Shown piece after piece: positions 17,642 to 25,609 of a DNA stretch of 64,000 nucleotides (position 1 is its first letter; each line of letters opens with the position of its first letter). The notes under the pieces were generated by a model that made no database searches, was not told the DNA's origin, and saw only the letters and a program-made list of their open reading frames with translations. This DNA comes from an uncultured Bacillaceae bacterium (GTDB lineage Bacteria > Bacillota > Bacilli > Bacillales > Bacillaceae_L), in the NCBI GenBank assembly GCA_947497585.1, contig CANMHG010000012.1, positions 1-64,000 of the forward strand, read 5' to 3'. The position numbers were made by a program, and so were the translations under genes.

Positions 17642-18220
17642 TTAATGACAACAGTCACAATCTTTGTCTTTTTTACAATCATCTTTAAGTTCCATAAATT
17701 TAATAGCATCAAATCGAAGGATTAATGCTTTTGGACATTTTTTCTTTTTCTTCTTCTTTTTCTTCTTTTTCTTTTCACCTAAGACTTCGGGTTCGTCAAC
17801 TTTATCATCTTTTTTGTCATCTTTTTTATCATCTAACACTTTAACCTCAACAAAGTCTGATCCAACAAAGCAGATTATTGCGTCAATCTTTTTGTCCCCT
17901 TCTAATTCAAATTTCACTTTACATCCGATAAGCTGTCGAAGGCGGAAGTTTAAATTTCCTTGTAATCCACCTAATCGTAAACGGAAATCATCATCGCATA
18001 AAAAGCGATCACAGATAAAATCACGATGATGGAAATCATGACAACCATGGTGATCAAAGTGATGGTGGCCGTGATGGTGGTCATGACACCCACAATGATC
18101 GTTATGGTGGTGGTCGTGATGATGATCATGATGACCATGCTGACTATGATGATGGTCAAATTGATGATCAAAATGGTCTCGTCTAAATTTTCCACACGTT
18201 GAACAATGCATATGACTCAA
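17642..18220 (-). CDS. Histidine-rich metal-binding coat-like protein
   Basis: This is a 192-aa protein. The first about 65 residues are extremely His-rich (repeats such as DHHHDHHH and HDHHHGHHH) with CSTC and CGC, a likely metal-binding tail. The middle (about 88-170) holds the beta-rich module seen elsewhere in the locus: VKFELEGDKK, AIICFVGSDFVEVKVL and LILRFDAIKFMEL. It is interrupted by a loop carrying twelve lysines. The end is Cys/Asp-rich (CKKDKDCDCCH). TTG start, with GGAGG eight bases upstream. Binding of Mn, Cu or Zn beside a manganese oxidase is a reasonable inference. Confidence 0.7.
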   Translation of the reverse strand: MSHMHCSTCGKFRRDHFDHQFDHHHSQHGHHDHHHDHHHNDHCGCHDHHHGHHHFDHHGCHDFHHRDFICDRFLCDDDFRLRLGGLQGNLNFRLRQLIGCKVKFELEGDKKIDAIICFVGSDFVEVKVLDDKKDDKKDDKVDEPEVLGEKKKKKKKKKKKKCPKALILRFDAIKFMELKDDCKKDKDCDCCH

Positions 18221-18269
18221 CTACTATTCCTCCTTTTTATTTTTCCTTAAATTAATTGACTTAGAAAAA

Positions 18270-18695
18270 CTACATAATAATCACAATGTTTTTCTTGCCG
18301 TCATCATCTTTATTCATGCGAATTGTTTCATTAATAGAATGGTTCCTACCATGTAAATTCCTATCATGGTTATGGGAGAAGCAATCATCTCCATGTCGGT
18401 GGTGACGTAGTGGTGTCAACCTGGAAAATGCTTGAGAAGTAAATCCTCTGTTTCTTCTGTTAGAATCGAATCGATCATCATTTCTTCTAAAGTGATTCCT
18501 AGAAAAACGATCTACTTGTTGACATCTACATGTATCGTGACGAAACGAACGGCGATGACGAAAAGAGTTGCAACTACAACTACTAAAATCTTGATGGTGA
18601 TCGTCGTGTTTCATCCGACATCCACATTGTGTATGGTGTGAATGGCCACTACTCTGACAATTGCATGAATGCCTATTAAAGTGGTGATCTGACAT
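18270..18695 (-). CDS. His/Cys/Arg-rich small spore-surface-like protein
   Basis: This is a 141-aa low-complexity protein rich in His, Cys, Arg, Asn and Asp (NRHSCNCQSSGHSHH, CGCRMKHDDHH, SSCSCNSF). It ends in a short hydrophobic tail KNIVIIM. No family is recognised. AGGAGGAATAGC precedes ATG, and a CATAGACTA sigma-K-like -10 (18725-18733) is found upstream without a good -35. The composition resembles coat and exosporium proteins that bind metals and crosslink. It lies between two other His/Cys-rich minus-strand genes. Confidence 0.65.
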   Translation of the reverse strand: MSDHHFNRHSCNCQSSGHSHHTQCGCRMKHDDHHQDFSSCSCNSFRHRRSFRHDTCRCQQVDRFSRNHFRRNDDRFDSNRRNRGFTSQAFSRLTPLRHHRHGDDCFSHNHDRNLHGRNHSINETIRMNKDDDGKKNIVIIM

Positions 18696-18776
18696 GCTAT
18701 TCCTCCTATTCTCAAAGGTACTATTAGTCTATGAAGTTTTAATTTGTTTGAAATGGACAAACGCCTTAAAAGAAAA

Positions 18777-18806
18777 AGCGAACAAGTCTATTTTTCTTGT
18801 TCGCTT
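18777..18806 (-). terminator. Terminator after the small Cys/His-rich gene
   Basis: An AAGCGAACAAG stem with a T-rich loop, followed by TTTTTC on the minus strand. Confidence 0.75.
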
Positions 18807-18817
18807 ATTTTACTTTT

Positions 18818-19033
18818 CTAGCAATGATGGAATCCACGGTGACAACCATGGTGGAAGAAGTCATGGTGACAGCGTCTGTGAGGACGGAAATCACAAACAT
18901 GTCCACAATGGAATCTATCGCATAAAGAGTGGCAACGACGGAATCTTGGACAATGGAAATCATCGTCATGACATTTACATACAACTTTAATTACCTTTTC
19001 ATCTTTTTTCTTTTTTTTCTTCATTTTTCCCAT
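18818..19033 (-). CDS. Small Lys/Cys/His-rich protein
   Basis: This is a 71-aa protein with a Lys-run N-terminus (MGKMKKKKKKDEK) followed by Cys/His/Arg pairs such as CKCHDDDFHC and HHDFFHHGCHRGFHHC. About ten cysteines and a similar number of histidines suggest metal binding or crosslinking. ATG at 19033 follows TAGGAGGTG by five bases. A sigma-K-like promoter (AC-N17-CATAAACTA) is upstream. It is the outermost of three consecutive minus-strand His-rich genes. Confidence 0.65.
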   Translation of the reverse strand: MGKMKKKKKKDEKVIKVVCKCHDDDFHCPRFRRCHSLCDRFHCGHVCDFRPHRRCHHDFFHHGCHRGFHHC

Positions 19034-19061
19034 AAAATCACCTCCTAAGTAGTATTCATAA

Positions 19062-19089
19062 TAGTTTATGATTCTGTTAAACAAGCCGT
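19062..19089 (-). promoter_or_regulatory. Sigma-K-like promoter for the small Lys/Cys/His-rich gene
   Basis: On the minus strand AC, 17 nt, then CATAAACTA, about 30 bp before the ATG at 19033. Confidence 0.55.
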
Positions 19090-19157
19090 ATGTACTTCTA
19101 TCTCTAATGTCATAAATATCCGCAGGTATAATGAAACGAATTAAGGAAATGGCCTAT

Positions 19158-19185
19158 ACCTTGTTATAGGAATTCGCATACCATA
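19158..19185 (+). promoter_or_regulatory. Sigma-K-like promoter for the acidic repeat protein
   Basis: AC (19158-19159), 17 nt, then CATACCATA (19177-19185), 33 bp before ATG. It is divergent from the previous promoter. Confidence 0.55.
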
Positions 19186-19218
19186 TACCGATTACTATTA
19201 GTCTAGGAGGAAAATGAA

Positions 19219-19470
19219 ATGTCAAAGAAAAGAAGACCACAGGAAATTAAGGTTGATAAACTGATCATAAAAGCAAATGAAGTGATCGTGATTGATGAGA
19301 ACAGTCGTCGTAGACGCTATGATCCATGGTTAGGAAGAAGAATAGATGATATTGAAGAAATTGATGTAGACGTTGATGTAGATGTTAAGGTGGATGATGA
19401 TAAAGTTGATGTCGATGTAGATGTAGAAGTTGATGATGACGATCGTAAAAGACCTTTTTCATGGATTTAG
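19219..19470 (+). CDS. Small protein with acidic VDVDVD repeats
   Basis: This is an 83-aa protein. A basic N-terminal half (SKKRRPQEIKVDKL, NSRRRRYDPWLG) is followed by alternating Val-Asp repeats (about 49-74, IDVDVDVDVKVDDDKVDV) and a closing RKRPFSWI. Alternating Val/Asp favours a beta strand with one acidic face, which could bind cations or mineral. No family is recognised. CTAGGAGGA precedes ATG. It is flanked by a sigma-K-like promoter and a terminator, so it is its own unit. Confidence 0.65.
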   Translation: MSKKRRPQEIKVDKLIIKANEVIVIDENSRRRRYDPWLGRRIDDIEEIDVDVDVDVKVDDDKVDVDVDVEVDDDDRKRPFSWI

Positions 19471-19488
19471 TATAGTTATCCATACCAA

Positions 19489-19518
19489 GAGAGCAGCTAA
19501 GCAGTTGCTCTCTTTTTA
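19489..19518 (+). terminator. Terminator after the acidic repeat gene
   Basis: An AGAGAGCA/TGCTCTCT stem followed by TTTTTATC. Confidence 0.8.
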
Positions 19519-19601
19519 TCAGGAGTTTTTACACATATAAGCACTGATTAAGGATTCCTTTTATATTCTATAGTGAAGATATATCGAAGGTGGAGGAAAA
19601 G

Positions 19602-20813
19602 TTGGAGTCAATCATTTTTATAGGAACTAATAAATCTGGATCTAGTCGTGAAGCAATAAGAGCTGCAAAGAAATTAGGATATGAAACCATCCTTTTAACG
19701 AATAATAAAAAATTCTTATCAAACAAATGGGAGTTTCCTGACATCGATCTAATGGTCTATGTTTTATCTTTAATGGAGTATGAAGTTGTAAGTAAAGAAA
19801 TTGCTGTATTAAAGCACGGTGAAAGAAAGATAAAAGCCATTCTAAGTTTTATTGAGCCATATGTGTACGTTGCTGCGTCCTTATCAGTTGAATATTGTAG
19901 TTCTATTCTAAGCTTAGAAGCAATCGATATGATGGAGGACAAAACCCTTGTACGGAACGTTCTTCGAAATAGTACGGTTACTCCTTTTTTTAAGATATTG
20001 AACAACCAAAGTGGGCTAGAAAGCATTCCACATGGGACATTACCACTCGTTATTAAATCTCCTTTCTCAACAGGCTCAAAGGACGTTCTTCTCGCACGAA
20101 CAAAAGAAGAGTTAGAACTAAAAGGCAATTCTCTATTAGAAAAGTATCCTCTTGAGCCAATAATCGTGGAAGAGTTCTTAGACGGCCCCCAATATTTAGT
20201 GGAAGTCATTGTACGAAATGGAGAGGTATATATAATTGGAGTGGTTGAACAAACGGTTTCGGAGTTTGAACGATTTATTGTTACAGGTTATAGCTTTGAC
20301 CCCAAAAACCGTGATTTGATTGAAGATATAAGGGATGTTGTTTATTGCATTGTGGAAGGTATTCAATTAACAAATGGCTCATGTCATATTGAGTTAAGAC
20401 TTGTTAATGGGACATGGAAATTGATTGAGATGAATCCAAGAGTTTCTGGGGGAGCAATGAACCGAATGATTGAAATAGGTACGGGAATTAATATTGCTGA
20501 AGAAACAATAAAACTATATGCAGGTGAGCCTATTTCAATATCAAGCCAATTTGAGAAGTGTGTGTACACCCAATATATTACTGTGGGTCAAAAGGGTAGG
20601 TTGCTAAAGGTGACAGGAAGATCAAGAGCTGAAGCCATTCCAGGGGTTCAGGAGGTCTATATTAAACCAAAGAAAGGAATGACCTTAAAGCCACCAGAAT
20701 CAATGGGTGACCGCTATGGTTATGTTATTGCAGCGGAGCATACAATCGAAAAGGCGAAAGAAATTGCTCTTACTGCTGCAAAAGAAATTGCTTTCTACCT
20801 TGAGCCATTCTAA
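19602..20813 (+). CDS. ATP-grasp domain protein, biotin carboxylase/CPSase-like
   Basis: This is a 403-aa ATP-grasp enzyme, a fold that joins a carboxylate to an amine or thiol using ATP. A Rossmann-like preATP domain (about 1-95, IIFIGTNKSGSS) is followed by the grasp domain. The grasp domain has the strand LVIKSPFSTGSKDV, IVEEFLDGPQYLVEVIV, and the Mg-binding IEMNPRVSGGAMN. The substrate is unknown. I favour TTG at 19602 (GGAGG five bases away) over GTG at 19590, which has no ribosome binding site. It neighbours YheC/YheD genes, so a coat-modification or spore-peptide role is possible. Confidence 0.75.
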   Translation: MESIIFIGTNKSGSSREAIRAAKKLGYETILLTNNKKFLSNKWEFPDIDLMVYVLSLMEYEVVSKEIAVLKHGERKIKAILSFIEPYVYVAASLSVEYCSSILSLEAIDMMEDKTLVRNVLRNSTVTPFFKILNNQSGLESIPHGTLPLVIKSPFSTGSKDVLLARTKEELELKGNSLLEKYPLEPIIVEEFLDGPQYLVEVIVRNGEVYIIGVVEQTVSEFERFIVTGYSFDPKNRDLIEDIRDVVYCIVEGIQLTNGSCHIELRLVNGTWKLIEMNPRVSGGAMNRMIEIGTGINIAEETIKLYAGEPISISSQFEKCVYTQYITVGQKGRLLKVTGRSRAEAIPGVQEVYIKPKKGMTLKPPESMGDRYGYVIAAEHTIEKAKEIALTAAKEIAFYLEPF

Positions 20814-20886
20814 AAGCGTCCAAACAAATACACAACCATTCTCATAAACTATAAATAAAGTAATTAAGTTGGAAAGGAGTACCAAA

Positions 20887-22218
20887 GTGGGCAAGCAATT
20901 AAAAATTGTTGAGAACCTAAAGGGAACTCACACAATTACCATACATCCGGAACCGGCCAAAGAACTGGGCGTTGAATATTGGAACACAGGGTTTATGAGG
21001 TTTGGTATAAAATCAGTTTTGGTTACTTTTGTTATAGAAACAACGATACCCCGTAATGAAATACGTATTACACCAGATCTACTTGTAAAACTAGGACTCC
21101 AAACAAAGTGTTTGAATGAGTTTATTGTAATTGAAAATGAACTAATTGTAGGACCATTTATAGGCATTCTTGCATCTAAAACGGATAAGAGATTAAATGA
21201 AATGGTTTCTAAGTTAAGTACCTACATTCGCAACTATGAAAAAATAAGAGGATCTATAGTAGCTTTCTCTTTGGAAGGGATAAATAAAGATAATCTTACG
21301 GTTACAGGGTATATGTACAATCCACAAAATAATACATGGGTAAAAGGAAGCTATCCTTACCCAGGCTCAATATTTAAGCATATACAGATTTCAAATAAAC
21401 TACTAGAACATTTTCATTCTGTTTTATCTGGTAAAATTTTTAATTCAATCCCATTTAATAAGTGGGAGATGTATCAATGGCTAAGTCAATTTCCAAAAGT
21501 AACAACGAACTTACCTTTCACAGAACTTTATGAGAAGCCATTACAAATTCTTGATGTACTCAAGCAATATAAAAGTATTATAATAAAACCCCTTAATTAT
21601 TCATTTGGAAAAGGGATTGTTGAAGTTACAAAACAAAATGAGCATCAATATAGGGTTCGATATCGACGAAAAGGAAAGAATCACAGTATTTCTATGAACA
21701 ATACAAAAGAATTACACCATTTTCTTGGTAGAAAATTCAAGAAAAATAGATTTATCATTCAAGAAAAACTCGATTTAGAACTCGAGGAAGGAAGGGTTAT
21801 TGATTTTCGAGTCATGCTTGACAAAGATGGTACAGGCAAATGGACAACTTCAGGAATTATTGGTAAAAAGGGGAAGCCAGGAAGTATTGTCATAAATACA
21901 TTAAACAGATCTCAAATTGTATGGGGTGAAACATTATTAAAAAAATCATTGAAATTATCTCGCTCTAAGGCAAAGGAGTATGTTAAACGTCTTGAGGAAG
22001 TTGCTATTATGGCTGCAGAATGTATTGATCAATGTGGAACTATTATTGGCAAATTGGGAGCCGATGTAGCGGTTGACAAGTCGGGCAAGATTTGGATCAT
22101 AGAGTTAAATAACAGACAACCTGACGATTTAATGGCTAGTTATGCAGGGAAAAAAGACATAAGTTATGAAGTAAGATTGAAAAATATGTTATTCGCCAAG
22201 TATTTATCAGGGTTTTAG
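20887..22218 (+). CDS. YheC/YheD family endospore coat-associated ATP-grasp protein
   Basis: This is a 443-aa YheC/YheD-family protein, a group of coat-associated ATP-grasp proteins of unknown substrate in Bacillus spores. Seen are the N-terminal YheC-like region (LIVGPFIGILASKTDKR), FNKWEMYQWLSQFP, and grasp-domain motifs (IIIKPLNYSFGKGIVEV, IDFRVMLDKDGTGKW, KIWIIELNNRQPD). GTG at 20887 has AAAGGAG seven bases upstream; the longer TTG version overlaps that site. It follows another ATP-grasp gene, and two relatives face it downstream. Confidence 0.82.
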   Translation: MGKQLKIVENLKGTHTITIHPEPAKELGVEYWNTGFMRFGIKSVLVTFVIETTIPRNEIRITPDLLVKLGLQTKCLNEFIVIENELIVGPFIGILASKTDKRLNEMVSKLSTYIRNYEKIRGSIVAFSLEGINKDNLTVTGYMYNPQNNTWVKGSYPYPGSIFKHIQISNKLLEHFHSVLSGKIFNSIPFNKWEMYQWLSQFPKVTTNLPFTELYEKPLQILDVLKQYKSIIIKPLNYSFGKGIVEVTKQNEHQYRVRYRRKGKNHSISMNNTKELHHFLGRKFKKNRFIIQEKLDLELEEGRVIDFRVMLDKDGTGKWTTSGIIGKKGKPGSIVINTLNRSQIVWGETLLKKSLKLSRSKAKEYVKRLEEVAIMAAECIDQCGTIIGKLGADVAVDKSGKIWIIELNNRQPDDLMASYAGKKDISYEVRLKNMLFAKYLSGF

Positions 22219-22313
22219 TACATTGGCTTTTGCTAATCTTTCTAGTCGTTTTTCACGAAGAACAAGTACATGTATAGAATAGAATATAAGATTATATAAG
22301 GGAGGGGTGGCAT

Positions 22314-22760
22314 TTGAGTACAAAACAAAATGTAATTGAAATTTTAGATGTGGTTAAACAATTCCAAGACACCTATCAACGCTTCTTAAATACATTTTCA
22401 ACGAAAGTGTCACCCATTGATAAAAATGATGGAACCATCCCCTTATTGCTTTATCATAAAAATGGTATCTTAATAGAAGAAGTTGGAACAGATGAAGAAG
22501 ATAGTGGGGAATTACGTTTTACCTCTTGTTTTTTCAGAGTTGAGGAAATTGACCCTGCAACTAACTACGCAATGATGACCCTGCTTAAACCTTTGGATAT
22601 GGAATCAAAACCAACTGTAGATTTAACTGAACTTTATCGTCTTGAAAGAACTTTTATTTTTATGGAAGTGAAATTAGAATATATAAGTGCAGTTCAATGT
22701 ATTAGTCCTAGATTAATAAATAGGGCACTTCCAATTATAGAACCTAAATGGGAGAATTAG
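22314..22760 (+). CDS. Cysteine-poor CotZ/ExsY-family paralogue
   Basis: This 148-aa protein aligns along its length with the two Cys-rich coat proteins at 10-11 kb. GTIPLLLYHKNGILIEEVG parallels DTIPFLLYTKKGDLFKAFG. SCFFRVEEID parallels the FFRVE segment. AMMTLLKPLD parallels [29 protein letters not shown] parallels [19 protein letters not shown]. Only two cysteines remain, against 13-15 in the others, so it could sit in the lattice but not crosslink the same way. TTG start after AAGGGAGGGGTGG. A bidirectional terminator follows. Confidence 0.75.
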   Translation: MSTKQNVIEILDVVKQFQDTYQRFLNTFSTKVSPIDKNDGTIPLLLYHKNGILIEEVGTDEEDSGELRFTSCFFRVEEIDPATNYAMMTLLKPLDMESKPTVDLTELYRLERTFIFMEVKLEYISAVQCISPRLINRALPIIEPKWEN

Positions 22761-22762
22761 AA

Positions 22763-22792
22763 AAAGGATAGCGGAATAGCTATCCTTTTCCA
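22763..22792. terminator. Bidirectional terminator between the CotZ-like and YheC/D genes
   Basis: An AAAAGGATAGC/GCTATCCTTTT stem with a 6-nt loop separates convergent genes. Confidence 0.85.
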
Positions 22793-22804
22793 TATTGTTT
22801 CTTT

Positions 22805-24160
22805 TTAATAAAAGCCATCAACAGCTGCTGCATAGCGAATGGGATTTTGACAGATATAGTAGTAATTGGCCATATCCATTTTTTTAAATCCATTAAAAGT
22901 GGGGCGTATGTTTGCTTCAATAAACCAGAGTTTTTGGTTAACATCAAAGGCAAGATCTAATCCAAACTCTGCAAAATGCTCTCCCGTTTCGTCCATAATC
23001 TCACAAAAGTCTTTCGCTGTATTAATGACTTTTTCCTTGAGGAGTTTGGAATAAACAGTTGGACCGAAAGACTCCTCTACTGCTTTAGTTAAAGGAAGTG
23101 CCATTCCCCCGCGAGAGATATTAGTAACAAATTGATTCATTCCTGCCACTCTGCATTCTATTCCACTACATTGCCATCCAGTATGATAGTTTTTTTGCAT
23201 AACTACACGTATATCCCAGGGATTTTTCTCAATTTTAGCTAAGTCTAAATAGGGTTGTATAATATAATTTTTTGAAAGTAATTTCTCCTGGTTTAGGTAA
23301 TCTTCAATTGCCCAGTTTGGGATGATGAACTCATGTTTACCTCCTTCATTATGATCAATAGCCAAGATAGAATCAGAGGTTCGTTTTTTAAATATATAGA
23401 TGCCTCTTCCTCTTGATAGATCAGATGGTTTTAGTATGATCCTAGATTTTTCGTCTAATAAGTTGAGAACCTGCTTATGGTTTTCTAATTTATGTGTTTC
23501 TGGTAAGTATTGTTTGAATTCAGGGTGATCGCAAAGTTTTTTATAAAGTTCCCACTTATCGTAACGAAAAGAATTAAATACTTTATCGTTAGTCAATCCT
23601 GTTAGCTTTTCAGCGACTTGTTGATTTAACTTGTAGCCACGTCGATAGATTGCTGAAGGGATGGGTAGTTTCTGATACTTCCACTCTTTACTTTCAGGAT
23701 GATAGTAAAGACCAAAAATATATTTCTTATCCCAGTCAATTGAACATTCCTTAAAAGCGATAACTAGGCCGCCAACTTCACTATAATTGCGGACTGCGTC
23801 AGAGTATTCCTGCATAAAGCGATGATGATAATAGTAATGTTGTTCACCTAATAGCAAGCCAATTACAGGGCCAATGTGAATATTCCCTTCCTTAATAAAG
23901 AGTTTATACGTAACCTCATTTAGAACATGAAAAGCCTCTAAAAGGTCTTGGGAACAATAAATCACGAGTGGATTAGTGTAGGTGTTAGAATTTGTTTTTT
24001 CAGTGTATAAAGGTTGAACTTTTACACTTATTTGTTGATTACCAAAATGCAAAAATGTAGTTTTGTTGACTTTTAATGCTAACCATTCAGGGAGATAGAT
24101 GATGGACCCACTGCCCTGATAGTCTTGTTTAAGGTTTTTCTCGATTTTTACCCATAGCAT
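22805..24160 (-). CDS. YheC/YheD family ATP-grasp coat-associated protein
   Basis: This 451-aa protein is of the same family as the 20.9-kb gene. It shows HIGPVIGLLLG, FRYDKWELYKKL, IILKPSDLSRGRGIYIFKK, WDIRVVMQKNYHTGW and LWFIEANIRPTFNG with acidic and Asn residues for Mg-ATP. The ATG at 24160 has AAAGGA eight bases upstream and is preferred over the Met three codons earlier. It starts 18 bp after the stop of the next minus-strand gene (24179), so both are likely one transcript. The substrate is unknown. Confidence 0.82.
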   Translation of the reverse strand: MLWVKIEKNLKQDYQGSGSIIYLPEWLALKVNKTTFLHFGNQQISVKVQPLYTEKTNSNTYTNPLVIYCSQDLLEAFHVLNEVTYKLFIKEGNIHIGPVIGLLLGEQHYYYHHRFMQEYSDAVRNYSEVGGLVIAFKECSIDWDKKYIFGLYYHPESKEWKYQKLPIPSAIYRRGYKLNQQVAEKLTGLTNDKVFNSFRYDKWELYKKLCDHPEFKQYLPETHKLENHKQVLNLLDEKSRIILKPSDLSRGRGIYIFKKRTSDSILAIDHNEGGKHEFIIPNWAIEDYLNQEKLLSKNYIIQPYLDLAKIEKNPWDIRVVMQKNYHTGWQCSGIECRVAGMNQFVTNISRGGMALPLTKAVEESFGPTVYSKLLKEKVINTAKDFCEIMDETGEHFAEFGLDLAFDVNQKLWFIEANIRPTFNGFKKMDMANYYYICQNPIRYAAAVDGFY

Positions 24161-24178
24161 AATAAGCATCCTTTAATC

Positions 24179-25441
24179 TTAGTTATTCTTATAGAGATAT
24201 ACTAAATAATGAAATGCATTAGATAAGTAAGCCTTCCAATCAATCATACTCGCAGAATATAGATAACTTCTTGTTTCCCATCCTTTAACATAAAAAAGAT
24301 AAGGTTTATAGTCTTGATCTACTAAAAAATCTAACGTTACCGTACCTATATTTGGAATATAATAATCCATTAGCGAACAGCATTCAGTAGATACATTAGT
24401 CAAGTCTTTGATGACCTTTTCTTTTTTTTGTATCGAAATTTCATCTAGTGTCCATTCTAGTTTTTCGGCTACATGTTTTAAATTAGACTCTTTAGCAAGA
24501 ATTTCGCTTTTTCCGATCATATCTGTTACACTCCATTTTCCATCGCCATTCTTTTGAAGATAGACCCTTATTTCGAGGGGAGTGTCCATCCATTTAATTG
24601 GATTTATTGGTTTTAAGACCATATATTTTTTTGCTTTTATTCGCTTTTTTATTTGACGGAATAATTCTTCTTCACTACACTCAACTGAACGATTTGTTGA
24701 AGACAAAAGGTAATAATTTTCATTGTCTGGTAGCTGATTAATCCAAAGTACTTTATCTCTAGCAGATCCTTTCTCGGGTAAAAGAAGGCAACCTTTATAG
24801 CTATTGAGAAATTCCATTAAGGTTTTTGGAGAAAACACATTATAGTGGAGTAGAAATTGATCCTTTGAAAGTATAGAAGAAAAGATATCAAAGAGAATAC
24901 TTTGGTTAAAACGATTAATTGGGTTAATGACCGTTACCTTTTCTAGCCTTCGGAGTTTTCGCATTTTCTTAACACTGCCTGACTGTGAGTGAAAAGTCAT
25001 GTTGTAGATGAATTTTGGGATATTTGTAATCCCTTTTTCCACTTTTAAACCGGAAATAATTGTTCCCTCTACTGTTTGAGCCTCAAGGTTAATTCCCTCA
25101 ATAGGAAATAAAGCGATATCTGTTTTGTACAAAAGTGATAACTCTTGTAACTCGGTAAGTAGTTGTAGAAATAACCTTTCCTTCTTTATTGGGTAAAGCA
25201 TTCCGAAAGAAATGGGCTTCTTTATGTGACTAAAGGAATCCATACGATCAGCCTGTAAAAGGTTGTTTTTTATATGCTCAATTGATTGTTGTATATTTTT
25301 GAAGTGTTCAATGTCATCTTGACTAAATGAGTCTAGAGAAAGTAACTTCAATAATTCTTCTAATTCTTGCTCTAAAAATTCCTTAAGACGGTGGTTATTT
25401 TGGTATAATGCTTCTATCTTTTTTATGAAATCATTTGTCAT
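24179..25441 (-). CDS. Divergent YheC/YheD-like ATP-grasp protein
   Basis: This 420-aa protein has a helical N-terminal region (about 1-75). It then has parts shared with YheC/YheD: SFGMLYPIKKERLFLQ, IINPINRFNQSILFDIFS, CLLLPEKGSARDKVLWI, MVLKPINP and PLEIRVYLQKNGDGKWSVT. The last motif FLVDQDYKPYLFYVKGW lacks the usual E-x-N metal ligands (FYVKG in place of IEANP), so activity is doubtful. Start uncertain: the seventh Met is about nine bases after GAGGG and is used here; earlier Mets lack a clear site. It is the upstream gene of a two-gene unit. Confidence 0.68.
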   Translation of the reverse strand: MTNDFIKKIEALYQNNHRLKEFLEQELEELLKLLSLDSFSQDDIEHFKNIQQSIEHIKNNLLQADRMDSFSHIKKPISFGMLYPIKKERLFLQLLTELQELSLLYKTDIALFPIEGINLEAQTVEGTIISGLKVEKGITNIPKFIYNMTFHSQSGSVKKMRKLRRLEKVTVINPINRFNQSILFDIFSSILSKDQFLLHYNVFSPKTLMEFLNSYKGCLLLPEKGSARDKVLWINQLPDNENYYLLSSTNRSVECSEEELFRQIKKRIKAKKYMVLKPINPIKWMDTPLEIRVYLQKNGDGKWSVTDMIGKSEILAKESNLKHVAEKLEWTLDEISIQKKEKVIKDLTNVSTECCSLMDYYIPNIGTVTLDFLVDQDYKPYLFYVKGWETRSYLYSASMIDWKAYLSNAFHYLVYLYKNN

Positions 25442-25546
25442 TTTTATCGCCCTCATCATATATCTCGATATATATTAATATGAAAATAGGATGAAGTTGT
25501 GAATCAATCACTTTAGGAAGAACCCCCAAATTCACATAATGTTTAT

Positions 25547-25574
25547 ACAATCGAGTTAAAGTTTGCATAAACTA
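25547..25574 (+). promoter_or_regulatory. Sigma-K-like promoter for the 25.6-kb gene
   Basis: AC (25547-25548), 17 nt, then CATAAACTA (25566-25574), 35 bp before the ATG. Confidence 0.6.
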
Positions 25575-25609
25575 CTATAAGAATATTTTTGAAAGGGGGT
25601 TATCAGAAG

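Noticed and set aside
17664..18029. Plus-strand frame with a poly-Phe run
   Set aside because: It is the complement of the Lys-run coding region of the His-rich gene; no ribosome binding site, improbable composition.
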